From Neorhizobium galegae bv. orientalis str. HAMBI 540 (GTDB taxonomy: Bacteria; Pseudomonadota; Alphaproteobacteria; Rhizobiales; Rhizobiaceae), in assembly GCF_000731315.1 (NCBI RefSeq), contig NZ_HG938354.1, positions 1,178,001-1,242,000 of the forward strand: a DNA stretch of 64,000 nucleotides, in the 5' to 3' direction. The notes beneath the pieces are model-generated. The model was not told the DNA's origin, searched no databases, and saw nothing but the letters and a program-made list of their open reading frames with translations. Shown here piece by piece: positions 47,285 to 56,051 of the stretch; position 1 is the first letter of the stretch; each line of letters opens with the position of its first letter. Both the position numbers and the translations under genes were made by a program.

Positions 47285-47569
47285 CAGAGAAACCTTCACT
47301 TTTGGTGAAATCTGTTTGTACAACAAACTGACTACCCAAGTCATCCGTGGCGACGCTATGAGGGACATCAAGTTGCGCCCGCGACACATCGACACGCCTC
47401 ATTCCTTTCGTGAAGAGTGACATGACACGTCATTTTTATTCAATATTACCTTGGATGGAGTAGGATTTTTCAGGTTTGGCTGTGTGGGCTGCGGCGATAC
47501 GTGTCAGGTCAGGGCGTGGGAGGCGTTCTGGATCTGGAGTTTTGCATTCATGATTGATGAAAGCCACTC
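47285..47569. promoter_or_regulatory. Divergent region upstream of the dehydrogenase genes
   Basis: The 285-bp gap between the LysR gene and the cytochrome subunit gene must hold both promoters. A dyad TGAC-N7-GTCA lies at 47418-47432. No strong -35/-10 pair was found. Confidence 0.35.
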
Positions 47570-49006
47570 ATGTTTAAGCTTCCTCCCACCCTCAAAGCCG
47601 CGCGTGGTCCCCTCGGTTCTCTCGCGCTCTGTCTTGGTGCTCTGGTCGCGACAAGCTGTCCCGCCTTCGCAGATGACGCGTCTGATCCCATCTCTCGCGG
47701 ACGTTATCTTGCCACAGCAGCCGACTGTGCTGCCTGTCACACCGCACCGCAAGGCGGCGCACCCTTTGCCGGCGGATACGGCATCGACACGCCGCTCGGG
47801 AAAATTTTCTCAACGAACATCACACCATCCAAGGAAGCCGGTATCGGCAACTACAGCGAAGAGGAATTTTCTCGCGCTGTGCGCGATGGCATCGCGAAGG
47901 ATGGCAGCCACCTCTACCCGGCCATGCCCTACACGGCCTACGCAAAGATCACCGACGAAGACATGAAGGCGCTCCACGCCTACTTCATGCAGGGCGTCAA
48001 AGCAGATGACCACAAGCCCCAGAAAACGGAACTGCCGTTTCCGTTCTCCATCCGTGCGTCGATGGCTGGCTGGAACCTGCTTTTCCTCGACAAGGATCGC
48101 TTCCAGCCCAACCCTGCCAAGTCGGCGGAATGGAACCGTGGCGCTTATCTCTCCGAGGCGCTGGAACATTGCAGCACCTGCCACACTCCGCGCAACATGT
48201 TCATGGCGGAAGACGCCAGCAAGGCGCTCTCCGGCGGCTCCATCGGTCCGTGGTACGCACCCGACATTACCGCGTCGACGGTATCAGGCGTTGGCGGCTG
48301 GTCCGATGCCGAGCTGACGCAATATCTCAAGACCGGTCTGGTTGCGGGCAAGGCTCAGGCTGCAGGCCCCATGGCGGAAGCTATCGAAAACAGCCTGCAG
48401 CATCTTCCCGACGAAGACATCAAAGCCATCGTCACCTATTTACGCGACGTTCCGGGTGTGGCTTCAGCGACCGGCACCTCTCGCGACGCTTTCGGCGCGC
48501 CATCCACCGTGGTCGAAGCCTCGCTACGCGGTCTGCCGGGCCAGGCTCCGGATGAAAACGGCTTTCACATATTCAGCGGTAGCTGTGCTGCCTGTCACCA
48601 GGCGGAAGGCCAGGGCAACGACCATTATCCGTCCCTATTCCACAACACGGCGACCGGCGGAGATCGCCTTGACAATCTTGTCGCCACGATCCTGTTCGGT
48701 CTGCACCGCACGGTGGGAGAAACCGTTGCCTTCATGCCCGCCTTCGGGGCGGACGCGTCCTACACGGATCGTCTCTCCGACAAGGACATTGCCGATGTCA
48801 GCAACTACGTGCTGGCCAACTACGGCAATCCGGCGATCAAGGTGACACCGGCAGACGTCGCGCGCATTCGTGACGGCGGTGAAAAACCTCTCATCGTCAA
48901 GCTGGCACCGTTTGCACTGCCTGCAGGCATCGCGATTGCGGTGATCGTCATCGCCCTGATCACCTGGCTGGTCCTGCGTCGCCGCCCGCGTCCGGTGCTT
49001 GGCTGA
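47570..49006 (+). CDS. Triheme cytochrome c subunit of membrane-bound sugar/alcohol dehydrogenase
   Basis: The 478-residue protein has a signal peptide (cleavage near AFA-DD), three CxxCH heme sites (CAACH at residue 53, CSTCH near 201, CAACH near 339) and a C-terminal membrane anchor (GIAIAVIVIALITWLVL) followed by RRR. This is the electron-transfer subunit of FAD-dependent gluconate, sorbitol or fructose dehydrogenases, passing electrons to ubiquinone. The usual order small, large, cytochrome is changed: here the cytochrome gene comes first. Confidence 0.92.
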   Translation: MFKLPPTLKAARGPLGSLALCLGALVATSCPAFADDASDPISRGRYLATAADCAACHTAPQGGAPFAGGYGIDTPLGKIFSTNITPSKEAGIGNYSEEEFSRAVRDGIAKDGSHLYPAMPYTAYAKITDEDMKALHAYFMQGVKADDHKPQKTELPFPFSIRASMAGWNLLFLDKDRFQPNPAKSAEWNRGAYLSEALEHCSTCHTPRNMFMAEDASKALSGGSIGPWYAPDITASTVSGVGGWSDAELTQYLKTGLVAGKAQAAGPMAEAIENSLQHLPDEDIKAIVTYLRDVPGVASATGTSRDAFGAPSTVVEASLRGLPGQAPDENGFHIFSGSCAACHQAEGQGNDHYPSLFHNTATGGDRLDNLVATILFGLHRTVGETVAFMPAFGADASYTDRLSDKDIADVSNYVLANYGNPAIKVTPADVARIRDGGEKPLIVKLAPFALPAGIAIAVIVIALITWLVLRRRPRPVLG

Positions 49007-49066
49007 GCCTCAAGCGCTCGGCCACCCCTTCACCTTTTCGCATTTCATGCTCCATCGGAGATCCTG

Positions 49067-49594
49067 ATGCCCTTTGATCCATCTTCCCCGGCCATGTTTG
49101 GCCAAACGCTCTCCCGCCGCAGCTTGCTGCGTGGGACGGCCGCCTTGGGCGGCCTGGCGCTCGCCGCCAGCCTCGGCGCGCCTCTGTCTGCTGCGGCAGC
49201 GGACGACGCCGTGGCATCGTTCACGCAACTGTCGGAGTTTCTGACCGGCTACACGCTCGATCCGGTTCTCGGCGCACGTTTCCTGGCAGCCCTGAAAAAG
49301 CGCGATGCCGATCTCGACGCCAGCCTCGCGGCCCTGTCGCAGCTCATCAAGCAGTCCGGCGTTGCAAATATGGACGGCTTTCTGGCGCTGACCGGCACGG
49401 ATCCGGCGCTCACCAAAACAGCCACCAAGATCGTATCGGCCTGGTATCTCGGCGTTGTCGGCGAACCGGAAGATGCCGAGCTGATCACCTATGCAGAGTC
49501 GCTGATGTATCGCCCGACCAAGGGCCTCCTTACCGTTCCGTCCTACGGTCCCGGCCCAAACGCCTGGGGACCGAAGCCCGGCAGCAAGATCTGA
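49067..49594 (+). CDS. Small (Tat-exported) subunit of FAD sugar dehydrogenase
   Basis: A 175-residue protein with a twin-arginine signal (SRRSLLRGTAALGGLALAA, then AAAADD). The mature part carries FTQLSEFLTGYTLDPVLGAR, AWYLGVVG and a C-terminal YRPTKGLLTVPSYG, the pattern of gluconate 2-dehydrogenase/sorbitol dehydrogenase small subunits. These chaperone and carry the signal-less large subunit through the Tat pathway. It lies 60 bp after the cytochrome gene and 13 bp before the large subunit. Confidence 0.9.
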   Translation: MPFDPSSPAMFGQTLSRRSLLRGTAALGGLALAASLGAPLSAAAADDAVASFTQLSEFLTGYTLDPVLGARFLAALKKRDADLDASLAALSQLIKQSGVANMDGFLALTGTDPALTKTATKIVSAWYLGVVGEPEDAELITYAESLMYRPTKGLLTVPSYGPGPNAWGPKPGSKI

Positions 49595-49607
49595 CAGGAA
49601 TAGAGAC

Positions 49608-51242
49608 ATGGCCAACACATCCTACGATGCGGACCTGATCGTTATCGGCTCAGGCGTCATGGGCGGCATTGTCGCCGCAAATCTGGCAAAAGCCGGCAAG
49701 AAGGTTATCGTGCTGGAGGCCGGCCCTCGTGTCGACCGCCGCGAGATCGTCGAAACCTACCGCAACGCGCCGGTAAAACTGTCGCTGGCAAATGCCAAGC
49801 TGCAGGGCGCGGGTTCGCCATTCCCGAGCATGCCCTGGGCGCCATCCACCTATGGCGACTATCTGCAGTATGAAGGACCGGTGAAATACAACACCTCCTA
49901 TCTCAGAGTCGTCGGCGGAACGACCTGGCATTTCGGTTCGGCGCTGTGGCGCATGATCCCCAACGACTTCAAGATCCAGACGCTTTACGGTCGTGGCCGC
50001 GACTGGCCGATTGGCTACGACGATCTCGAGGACTACTACAACAAGGCCGAGCTTGAACTGGGCGTGACCGGAACCGATGGCCAGGACGAAAGCGGTCGGG
50101 GCGGCGGTCCGATGCCACCACGTTCGATGTCTTTCCCGATGAAGCAGTTGAACAGCACCTACATGTTCGACACATTGTCGAAGAAGCTCCTCGTTGGTGG
50201 CTTCAACCCGGTTCTCGAGCCGCATGGACGCGCTTCGCGCCCCTATGGCAACCGCCCGGTCTGTGCCGGCAACAACAACTGCAACCCGGTCTGTCCGATC
50301 GGCGCCAAATATGACGGATCGATGCATATCGACGAGGCCGAACGTCATGGCGCACTGCTTCTCGACAACTCACCGGTCTACAAGATCCAAGCTGGCGACG
50401 ACGGCAAGATCACTGCCGTGTGGTACAAGAAGCCTGATGGCTCCGAGCATCGCCTCACGGCGAAGTATTTCGTGCTCGCCGCCTACGGCATCGAATCCGC
50501 CAAGCTTTTGCTGATCTCGACATCCGAGAAATACCCGAATGGCATCGCAAATTCCTCGGATCAGGTTGGCCGCAACCTCATGGACCACACCGGCATCAGC
50601 ATGAACATGCTGACCAAGGAAGACATGTGGCCGGGCCAGGGTCCAACCGAACTTCTCGTCTACCTCAACCAGCGCGACGGCGAATTCCGCAAAGATTATC
50701 CAAGTTACAAGATCAAGGTGCGCAACACCGTTCCGACAGCGCAAATGACCGAAGGTTTCATCAAGAAGGGCATCCTCGGCTCGAAGCTAGACGAGGAGAT
50801 TCGCAAATATTCGGCCCGCTCGCTCAACTGGGCGATCGATTTTGAACCGCTGCCGCTGCCGGAAAACCGCGTCACACCGTCGAAAACCAAATTCGACGCG
50901 CTCGGTGTCCCGGTTCCCGTTCTCTATTACAGCGTCACCGACTACTGGAATGCCGGTCGCGATCGCGGCCTGCAGGATCTGCACAAGATCGCCGATTTGC
51001 TGGAAGCCGAGGTGTTGTCCACGGACGTCAAATGGCAAAACCGCCAGCACGTGATGGGCACCACCCGCATGGGCAACGACCCGAAAGATTCCGTTGTCGA
51101 CCGCGACTGCCGCACGCACGATCACCCGAACATGTTCATTGCCGGCACCAGCGTCATGCCGTCCGCTTCCTGTATGAACCCGACCCTGACGGGTGCTGCG
51201 CTCAGCGTTCGCATTGCAGAACAGTTGATCAAGGAAATCTGA
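49608..51242 (+). CDS. GMC-type FAD dehydrogenase large subunit
   Basis: A 544-residue GMC oxidoreductase. The FAD-binding motif is VIGSGVMGGIVAANLAKAGK; a Cys-rich NNNCNPVCPIGAKY segment, where a 3Fe-4S cluster occurs in fructose/gluconate dehydrogenases, is at about 222-235, and the C-terminal GMC signature includes GTTRMGNDP and MNPTLTGAALSVRIAEQ. It has no signal peptide and should be co-exported with the small subunit. The substrate (gluconate, sorbitol or another polyol/aldonate) cannot be set from sequence alone. Confidence 0.92.
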   Translation: MANTSYDADLIVIGSGVMGGIVAANLAKAGKKVIVLEAGPRVDRREIVETYRNAPVKLSLANAKLQGAGSPFPSMPWAPSTYGDYLQYEGPVKYNTSYLRVVGGTTWHFGSALWRMIPNDFKIQTLYGRGRDWPIGYDDLEDYYNKAELELGVTGTDGQDESGRGGGPMPPRSMSFPMKQLNSTYMFDTLSKKLLVGGFNPVLEPHGRASRPYGNRPVCAGNNNCNPVCPIGAKYDGSMHIDEAERHGALLLDNSPVYKIQAGDDGKITAVWYKKPDGSEHRLTAKYFVLAAYGIESAKLLLISTSEKYPNGIANSSDQVGRNLMDHTGISMNMLTKEDMWPGQGPTELLVYLNQRDGEFRKDYPSYKIKVRNTVPTAQMTEGFIKKGILGSKLDEEIRKYSARSLNWAIDFEPLPLPENRVTPSKTKFDALGVPVPVLYYSVTDYWNAGRDRGLQDLHKIADLLEAEVLSTDVKWQNRQHVMGTTRMGNDPKDSVVDRDCRTHDHPNMFIAGTSVMPSASCMNPTLTGAALSVRIAEQLIKEI

Positions 51243-51258
51243 ACGCGAAGACCGGAGA

Positions 51259-51282
51259 GCCCTCCAATTTTCTGCGGAGGGC
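51259..51282 (+). terminator. Hairpin after the dehydrogenase operon
   Basis: Arms GCCCTCC (51259-51265) and GGAGGGC (51276-51282) stand 16 bp after the stop. The following bases are not a clear T-run, so it is a weak terminator candidate. Confidence 0.45.
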
Positions 51283-51713
51283 CTCGTGTCGAACATGGGT
51301 CCGAAATCCGGCTCATCTGCGGCCTGCCATTTTCAAAGCACGCATGAGTAGCTGACTTTTGTCATGTTCAATTGACTTGCCAATCTCTGCCGGGAAAAAG
51401 ATGATTATATCGCCCGCTTGGCAATGTGATTTTGGATGATGATTAAGCTTTGCGGGCGGTTGCAGTCATGTCTCCGGCCTTTTTGTGCGGCACGATACGA
51501 CCGCTGGCCCTGATGTTGTTCGCTTGAGCCGATCTATTGATGACAATGCCATCCAGACATGACATCACCGCGCTTCCTGCTCTCAAATACGCCCACTGCG
51601 TTTTGTCGTTTCAGACGGCCTTCCCAAACTGGAACTATCCGCGAGGGGCGGGACCTATTAGCTTCAAAGCAGCGCTATATCTCGTCTATCATCGATATAC
51701 GTGCCGATACCTG
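51283..51713. other. Intergenic stretch without a recognised gene
   Basis: About 430 bp without a supported gene. A 74-codon frame starting at 51537 has no resemblance to a family and no ribosome site. Lower GC than the flanking genes suggests accessory DNA. Confidence 0.5.
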
Positions 51714-51758
51714 CTTTACGATAATTGCGTATTGACCGTAGATATAGGCAGTATACCT
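51714..51758 (+). promoter_or_regulatory. Promoter/operator element, copy 1 (HxlR-type candidate)
   Basis: About 45 bp upstream of a decayed reductase gene closely match 52821-52866 in front of the intact SDR gene. The shared core is GCGT(A)ATTGACCGTAG, then TATAGG and GTATA. TTGACC could be the -35. Repetition before two oxidoreductase genes beside an HxlR regulator suggests its operator. Confidence 0.5.
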
Positions 51759-51828
51759 TAAGCCGACGGTCGCAGGTGTTTCTGAAGCGCGGCCAGATTG
51801 AAACCTCAACGGCCTGACCCGCGATCAT

Positions 51829-52354
51829 CGGCTCCCTGGAGCTGAATCTTACGCCGAGCCGATCGCGATCGGTGGTGTGATGGTTGGCGCCACCGTGGCC
51901 AAGATCAAACAGTCACGTCACCCGGACTGGAAGGAAGGCGATATCGTTGTCGCCTATTCGGGCTGGCAAAGCCATGCCGTTTCCGATGGAAGCGATCTGC
52001 GCGCCATCGACCCGGCCGTCGCTCCGATCTCCACCGGGTTGGGCGTGCTCGGCATGACAGGCTTTACCGCCTACGCCGGCCTGCGCAACGGCAAAGCTTT
52101 CGGTCGACAGACTACCGGTTACCATGCGGGACATCCAGCAAAAGAGCATCACGGTCCGCGGCTTCATGAACGTGGAATTTATCGCGCAGCAGCCGAACTT
52201 CTTGAAGGCGGCCGCCGGCTGGATCGCCGACGGTACGTTGAAATGGCGTGAGGATATCGTCGATGCCCTTCAGAACGCTCCCGCCGCATTCATCGGTCTT
52301 TTGGAGGGTCGCAATTTCGGTAAGCTGGTGGTCAGAATATCGCCGGAGCGATAA
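51829..52354 (+). pseudogene. Decayed CurA-like NADP-dependent oxidoreductase
   Basis: Two frames give pieces of one MDR-family reductase. The first (from 51829, frame of 51877) reads AESYAEPIAIGGVMVGATVA, then HPDWKEGDIVVAYSGWQSHA and TGLGVLGMTGFTAYAGL. The second (52124-52354) reads ITVRGFMNVEFIAQQPNFLK, then ALQNAPAAFIGLLEGRNFGK. The N-terminal part and the whole NADP-binding middle (roughly 130-150 residues) are missing, with a frameshift at the join near 52100. The promoter-like element at 51714 survives. Confidence 0.75.
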
Positions 52355-52376
52355 ACCTTTCGGAAGACTGACGCAC

Positions 52377-52799
52377 CTAATCCCGAACGCGGTCGTATTC
52401 CTCCTGCGCGCGTTCGAGCTCCGGTCCGTAGTTCATGGACCATTCGTAGAGCGCCTCGAATGGCTGCCTAAGGGAGTGGCCGAGCGGGGTGATGGTATAT
52501 TCGACGCCGACAGGCGTTGTCGTCGTCAGTACTTCACGGCGAATGAGCCCATTGCGCTCGAGGCGTTTCAAGGCATCGGCAAGCGCCTTGTGCGTAATAC
52601 CGTCGAGGCGCCGCATGATCTCGTTGAAGCGTGACGGCCTGGTGCACAGGACGGTCAGGATCAGGACCGACCACTTGTTGGCGATCTGCTCAAGCACCGG
52701 CCGTGCCTTTTGCACGTCTATCAACGCCTCGACGGAAACGGGCTTGGGACGACGGGGCGGGCTGACTTTGACGGGCATGTCTTCAATCATGGCGGACAT
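52377..52799 (-). CDS. HxlR-family transcriptional regulator
   Basis: A 140-residue winged-helix protein with the HxlR pattern ANKWSVLILTVLCTRPSRFN, then IMRRLDGITHKALADALKRL and EYTITPLGHSLRQPFEALYE. Unlike redox sensors such as YodB it lacks an N-terminal cysteine; its only cysteine lies in VLCTRP. It is divergent from the SDR gene across 95 bp and probably represses it. Confidence 0.9.
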   Translation of the reverse strand: MSAMIEDMPVKVSPPRRPKPVSVEALIDVQKARPVLEQIANKWSVLILTVLCTRPSRFNEIMRRLDGITHKALADALKRLERNGLIRREVLTTTTPVGVEYTITPLGHSLRQPFEALYEWSMNYGPELERAQEEYDRVRD

Positions 52800-52820
52800 A
52801 GGTATACTCCTCGATATCTT

Positions 52821-52866
52821 CTTTACTTATAGTGCGTAATTGACCGTAGGTATAGGGCGTATATCT
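52821..52866 (+). promoter_or_regulatory. Promoter/operator element, copy 2 (HxlR-type candidate)
   Basis: This 46-bp element in the hxlR/SDR gap matches 51714-51758 at most positions, with one gap. It includes TTGACC (candidate -35) and GTATATC (candidate -10, short spacer) reading towards the SDR gene. Confidence 0.5.
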
Positions 52867-52894
52867 TCCATCTGTCACTTTTGATGGAGTTTAC

Positions 52895-53623
52895 ATGACC
52901 AGATTAGCAAGCAAGATTGCCCTCGTTGTTGGCGGTCACGGCGGCATCGGCGGCGCCGTTTCACAACGGTTCGCGCAGGAGGGGGCGCAGGTCTATGCGA
53001 CCAGCCGCAAGGGCACGGATGGCGTACCTGAAGCAATAGGCGACGGGAGCATTAGGCCTCTGCAGGCAGATGTGAGCAACACCGCCGATCTGAACCGCGT
53101 GTTCGAGCAGATAAAGTTGGAACAGGGGCGCATAGACGTCCTCGTCGTCAACGCAGGCCTTTCCGAATACGCCCCGCTTGAAGAGATTTCCGAGGATCAT
53201 TTCGACCGGACATTCGGGCTTAACGTCCGCTCGCTCGTCTTCGCGGCACAAGGTGCTACTAACCTCATGCAACCTGGCGGAACGATCGTGTTGATCGGCT
53301 CCATCGCAGGGGACATCGGCACCAAAGGGTATGGGGTCTACGGTGCCACCAAGGCGGCGGTCCGCTCGTTCACGCGCACATGGGCCAACGAACTCGCTCC
53401 GAAGGGCATCCGTGTCAACGTCGTCAGCCCCGGTCCGACCGATACTGCGATGATGGCGGGAGCCTCGAAAGACGTTCGGGACGCGCTTTCCAGCATGATT
53501 CCTCTGGGGCGCATGGGCCGGCCAGACGAGGTCGCCGCTGCGGTCCTGTTCCTTGCCAGCGACGAGAGCAGTTTCACAACCGGTGCGGAACTAGTCGTCG
53601 ATGGCGGCATGGCGCAGGTCTGA
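52895..53623 (+). CDS. Short-chain dehydrogenase/reductase
   Basis: A 242-residue classical SDR. The cofactor motif is ALVVGGHGGIGGAVSQRFA (GxxGxG), NAG is in VVNAGLSEYAP, the catalytic Ser is in LIGSIAGDIG, and YxxxK is YGATKAA. The closing FTTGAELVVDGGMAQV is typical. The substrate is unknown; control by HxlR suggests a role with reactive carbonyls or quinones. It follows its promoter element by 28 bp. Confidence 0.92.
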   Translation: MTRLASKIALVVGGHGGIGGAVSQRFAQEGAQVYATSRKGTDGVPEAIGDGSIRPLQADVSNTADLNRVFEQIKLEQGRIDVLVVNAGLSEYAPLEEISEDHFDRTFGLNVRSLVFAAQGATNLMQPGGTIVLIGSIAGDIGTKGYGVYGATKAAVRSFTRTWANELAPKGIRVNVVSPGPTDTAMMAGASKDVRDALSSMIPLGRMGRPDEVAAAVLFLASDESSFTTGAELVVDGGMAQV

Positions 53624-53899
53624 CGCGACAGACACACGAGGCGGGAAATGGGCAGGTTCGACATGATGGATCTCCCGCTGCCCGCCTGTGTCGATGTTCG
53701 TCCTTTTGCTCCACCTCGCTAAGGACCGAGGATATGATTGGATGAGCGGGTCGGCATATCGTGGTGTTCTCTATATGGAGAAGAGGAGGGCGCTGTCCGT
53801 GATTGCAGCATCAATCCCCTGAACCAAAGGCTGAAGCATAAGCATGGGCCAACGTGCGGGCCGCAGCTCCAGTTCGATCATCGATATCGGCTGCAGATT

Positions 53900-54244
53900 T
53901 CAATCGCATCCTATCGCTAGGTCTGGCGGAAGATCAGCCTGAATTACCCCGATCGGGCGAGCCGATAGAGGCGCTATCGCCGAATGGTTTCTCGGATAGA
54001 GTTCAGGCCCCTTCATGGTCGAGCAGGAGAGGGATCGCGTCATGCAGGCCTGTCCGATCGTCGTCCAGTCAAGGCGGCCATTCAGGATCGGTGGCGGCTT
54101 CCGGTAAATGATCAGGTTGATGAGATAGGGGCGGATATTTTCCAGCACCCCTTTCGGTGCGATCGGCGCGATGCGCACCTCGCAGAATTCCGAGATCTTT
54201 CTTTGAAAAAGACGTGATGAAATATCCTGTTTGGGCATGCTCAT
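53900..54244 (-). pseudogene. N-terminal remnant resembling a plasmid-type integrase
   Basis: From ATG 54244 the frame reads MSMPKQDISSRLFQRKISEF, then APKGVLENIRPYLINLIIYR and LDWTTIGQAC, which resembles the N-terminus of integrases common on rhizobial plasmids. After about residue 75 the resemblance ends, with no catalytic domain. The family call comes from memory of the pattern and needs a search. It lies next to hipBA, where mobile-element debris is not surprising. Confidence 0.35.
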
Positions 54245-54381
54245 TCCATTTCTCTCAGGCACCAGTGCCGAGGGCGAGCGGGAATAGGAGGCAGGCTTTA
54301 ACAAAGCATGTATCGGAATTATAATTTGACGGTCACGCTCGATCCCGCAGTGCGCGTAAATTCTTCTAGAAGGCATTTAAA

Positions 54382-54407
54382 CAGATCATAATCCATAATA
54401 TGATCTG
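54382..54407. promoter_or_regulatory. Inverted repeat upstream of hipB (operator candidate)
   Basis: CAGATCATA (54382-54390) and TATGATCTG (54399-54407) are perfect 9-nt arms around an 8-nt spacer, in an AT-rich region. The 8-nt spacing equals that of the E. coli HipB operators, although the arms differ. It lies just upstream of a sigma70-type promoter for hipB. Confidence 0.5.
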
Positions 54408-54424
54408 CAAATAGATCAATTACC

Positions 54425-54453
54425 TTGACTTTTTTAAGGAACAGAGATATGTA
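54425..54453 (+). promoter_or_regulatory. Sigma70-type promoter for hipBA
   Basis: TTGACT (54425-54430) and TATGTA (54448-54453) are separated by exactly 17 bp, about 40 bp upstream of the hipB start. This is the best-formed promoter in the window. Confidence 0.65.
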
Positions 54454-54493
54454 AACGTAACATTTAATACGCGACGATAGGTTTAGAGATCAA

Positions 54494-54805
54494 ATGATTG
54501 CTGAGTCAGGGGCTTTGCTTGCGGTCGGCCGGCTGTTGAAGACGGCACGTAAAAACTTGGGACTCACTCAAGAGCAGGTTGCCGACTTGGCAGGCATATC
54601 ACGTCCTCGCTATCGCGAGATCGAGGCTGGAAGTGCCGCTGCTCGCACAACGACCTTGATCAACATTTCGCGAGCGCTCGGTCTCGAACTAATGCTCATC
54701 CCGCAGGCCATGGTCCCGGCGGTTGATGCCCTGCTGCAGCCCGATGGTGCTGAAGACGACCTTCCTGCGTTCGCGGTCAGCGCCGACGGCAATGCCAATG
54801 CCTGA
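54494..54805 (+). CDS. hipB: HipB-like antitoxin/XRE regulator
   Basis: A 103-residue XRE-family protein with an HTH at about 12-65 (LLKTARKNLGLTQEQVADLA, then GISRPRYREIEAGS). It overlaps the kinase gene at its 3' end, the usual hipBA layout. It should bind and neutralise HipA and repress the operon, probably through the dyad at 54382. Confidence 0.9.
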   Translation: MIAESGALLAVGRLLKTARKNLGLTQEQVADLAGISRPRYREIEAGSAAARTTTLINISRALGLELMLIPQAMVPAVDALLQPDGAEDDLPAFAVSADGNANA

Positions 54806-56051
54806 GGCTCCTCTCAATCCAAGACCCATATCGTCACTTGAAGTGCTGCTGAATGACCTGAAGGTTGGCACGCTTGTGCGGACGCCCGGCGATTTCAACG
54901 CGTTCAGCTTTGAGGAGAGCTATCGCGCGACGGGCGGCTTCCCTGTTTTGAGCTTGTCTTTCCGCGCGGCAACCGGGGGTCTGCGCAAGGATCCCAAACC
55001 TGTTGCCAGAGCCTTGCCGGCATTCTTTGCCAATCTTCTTCCTGAAGACAAACTGCGCGAGGCGATGGAAAAGCACCATGCCGGCAGTGTTCGCGCCGGA
55101 AACGACTTTGATCTGCTGGTTGCACTCGGGTCGGATCTGCCGGGTGCCGTCCGCGTTGTGCCAAGCGAAGGAACGGTTGCTCGCGTTGACGATCCATCAC
55201 CTCTCAAATCGAGGGCCCGGTTTTCGCTCGCTGGCGTGCAGATGAAGCTTTCCGTCATCAAGAACACCGGCAAGAGTGGCGGCCTGACACTGCCGCTGGG
55301 AGATGAGCAGGGGTCTTATATTGCCAAGTTTCCGTTGACGTCGTTTCCCGGGGTCTCGGAAAACGAATATGCCAATCTCGCTTTGGCCGAAGCGATCGGC
55401 ATGGACGTGCCGGAACGTGAGCTTGTCGAGCAATCGGAATTCGAAGGGATCCCGGAGGAATTCAAGACGCTATCGGACGGTAAAGTCCTGCTCGTCAAAC
55501 GCTTTGATCGCGGCACCGGCGGCGAGCGGATCCACATCGAGGATTTTGCTCAGGTGTTTGGAATCTATCCTTCGCGCAAGTACGAAGGAGCAGCCTATCA
55601 CGATATTGCGGCTGCTCTCGGCATCGCCGTATCGTCGGCGGCGTCGATTGAATTTGTCCGTCGACTGGCGTTGGCCGCCATCACCGGGAATGGCGACATA
55701 CATCTCAAGAATTGGTCTCTGATCTATCCTGGTGCGGGCGACAAACCCGCGCTCGCTCCTATTTATGATGTGCTCTCGACCATTCCCTACATCCCGGCAG
55801 ATGCCATGGCGCTGTCGCTCGCCGGCGAGCGTTCCTTCAAGGCGATGGATGCACAGCGATGGAAAGTCTTCGCCAATCGTGCACGCTTGCCGGAAGCGGC
55901 GGTGCTCAAAGCGGTGGTCGATACCGTTGAACGTGTCAACGAGCTTTGGTGGTCGCTGCCGGAGCGTGAGGTCGTTCCGGCAAAAGTTCTTGAGCGGATC
56001 GATGATCATGTGAAGTTGATGATACCAATCCTCAGCACGTGCGCGGACTAG
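54792..56051 (+). CDS. hipA: HipA-like toxin kinase
   Basis: The 419-residue HipA-family Ser/Thr kinase has the N-terminal subdomain (LEVLLNDLKVGTLVRTPGDF, then LPAFFANLLPEDKLREAME), the SLAGVQMKLSV motif, a lysine in YIAKFP, the catalytic GNGDIHLKNWSLIY near residue 300 and the metal-binding Asp in LAPIYDVLS. HipA toxins phosphorylate tRNA synthetases and cause growth arrest. Start: ATG 54792 or 54798, overlapping hipB by 14 or 8 bp; the frame continues upstream to 54723 inside hipB without resemblance. Key catalytic residues are intact. Confidence 0.9.
   Translation: MPMPEAPLNPRPISSLEVLLNDLKVGTLVRTPGDFNAFSFEESYRATGGFPVLSLSFRAATGGLRKDPKPVARALPAFFANLLPEDKLREAMEKHHAGSVRAGNDFDLLVALGSDLPGAVRVVPSEGTVARVDDPSPLKSRARFSLAGVQMKLSVIKNTGKSGGLTLPLGDEQGSYIAKFPLTSFPGVSENEYANLALAEAIGMDVPERELVEQSEFEGIPEEFKTLSDGKVLLVKRFDRGTGGERIHIEDFAQVFGIYPSRKYEGAAYHDIAAALGIAVSSAASIEFVRRLALAAITGNGDIHLKNWSLIYPGAGDKPALAPIYDVLSTIPYIPADAMALSLAGERSFKAMDAQRWKVFANRARLPEAAVLKAVVDTVERVNELWWSLPEREVVPAKVLERIDDHVKLMIPILSTCAD

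Noticed and set aside
51537..51761. 74-codon plus-strand frame after the dehydrogenase operon
   Set aside because: No ribosome site or resemblance; it runs into the promoter element at 51714.
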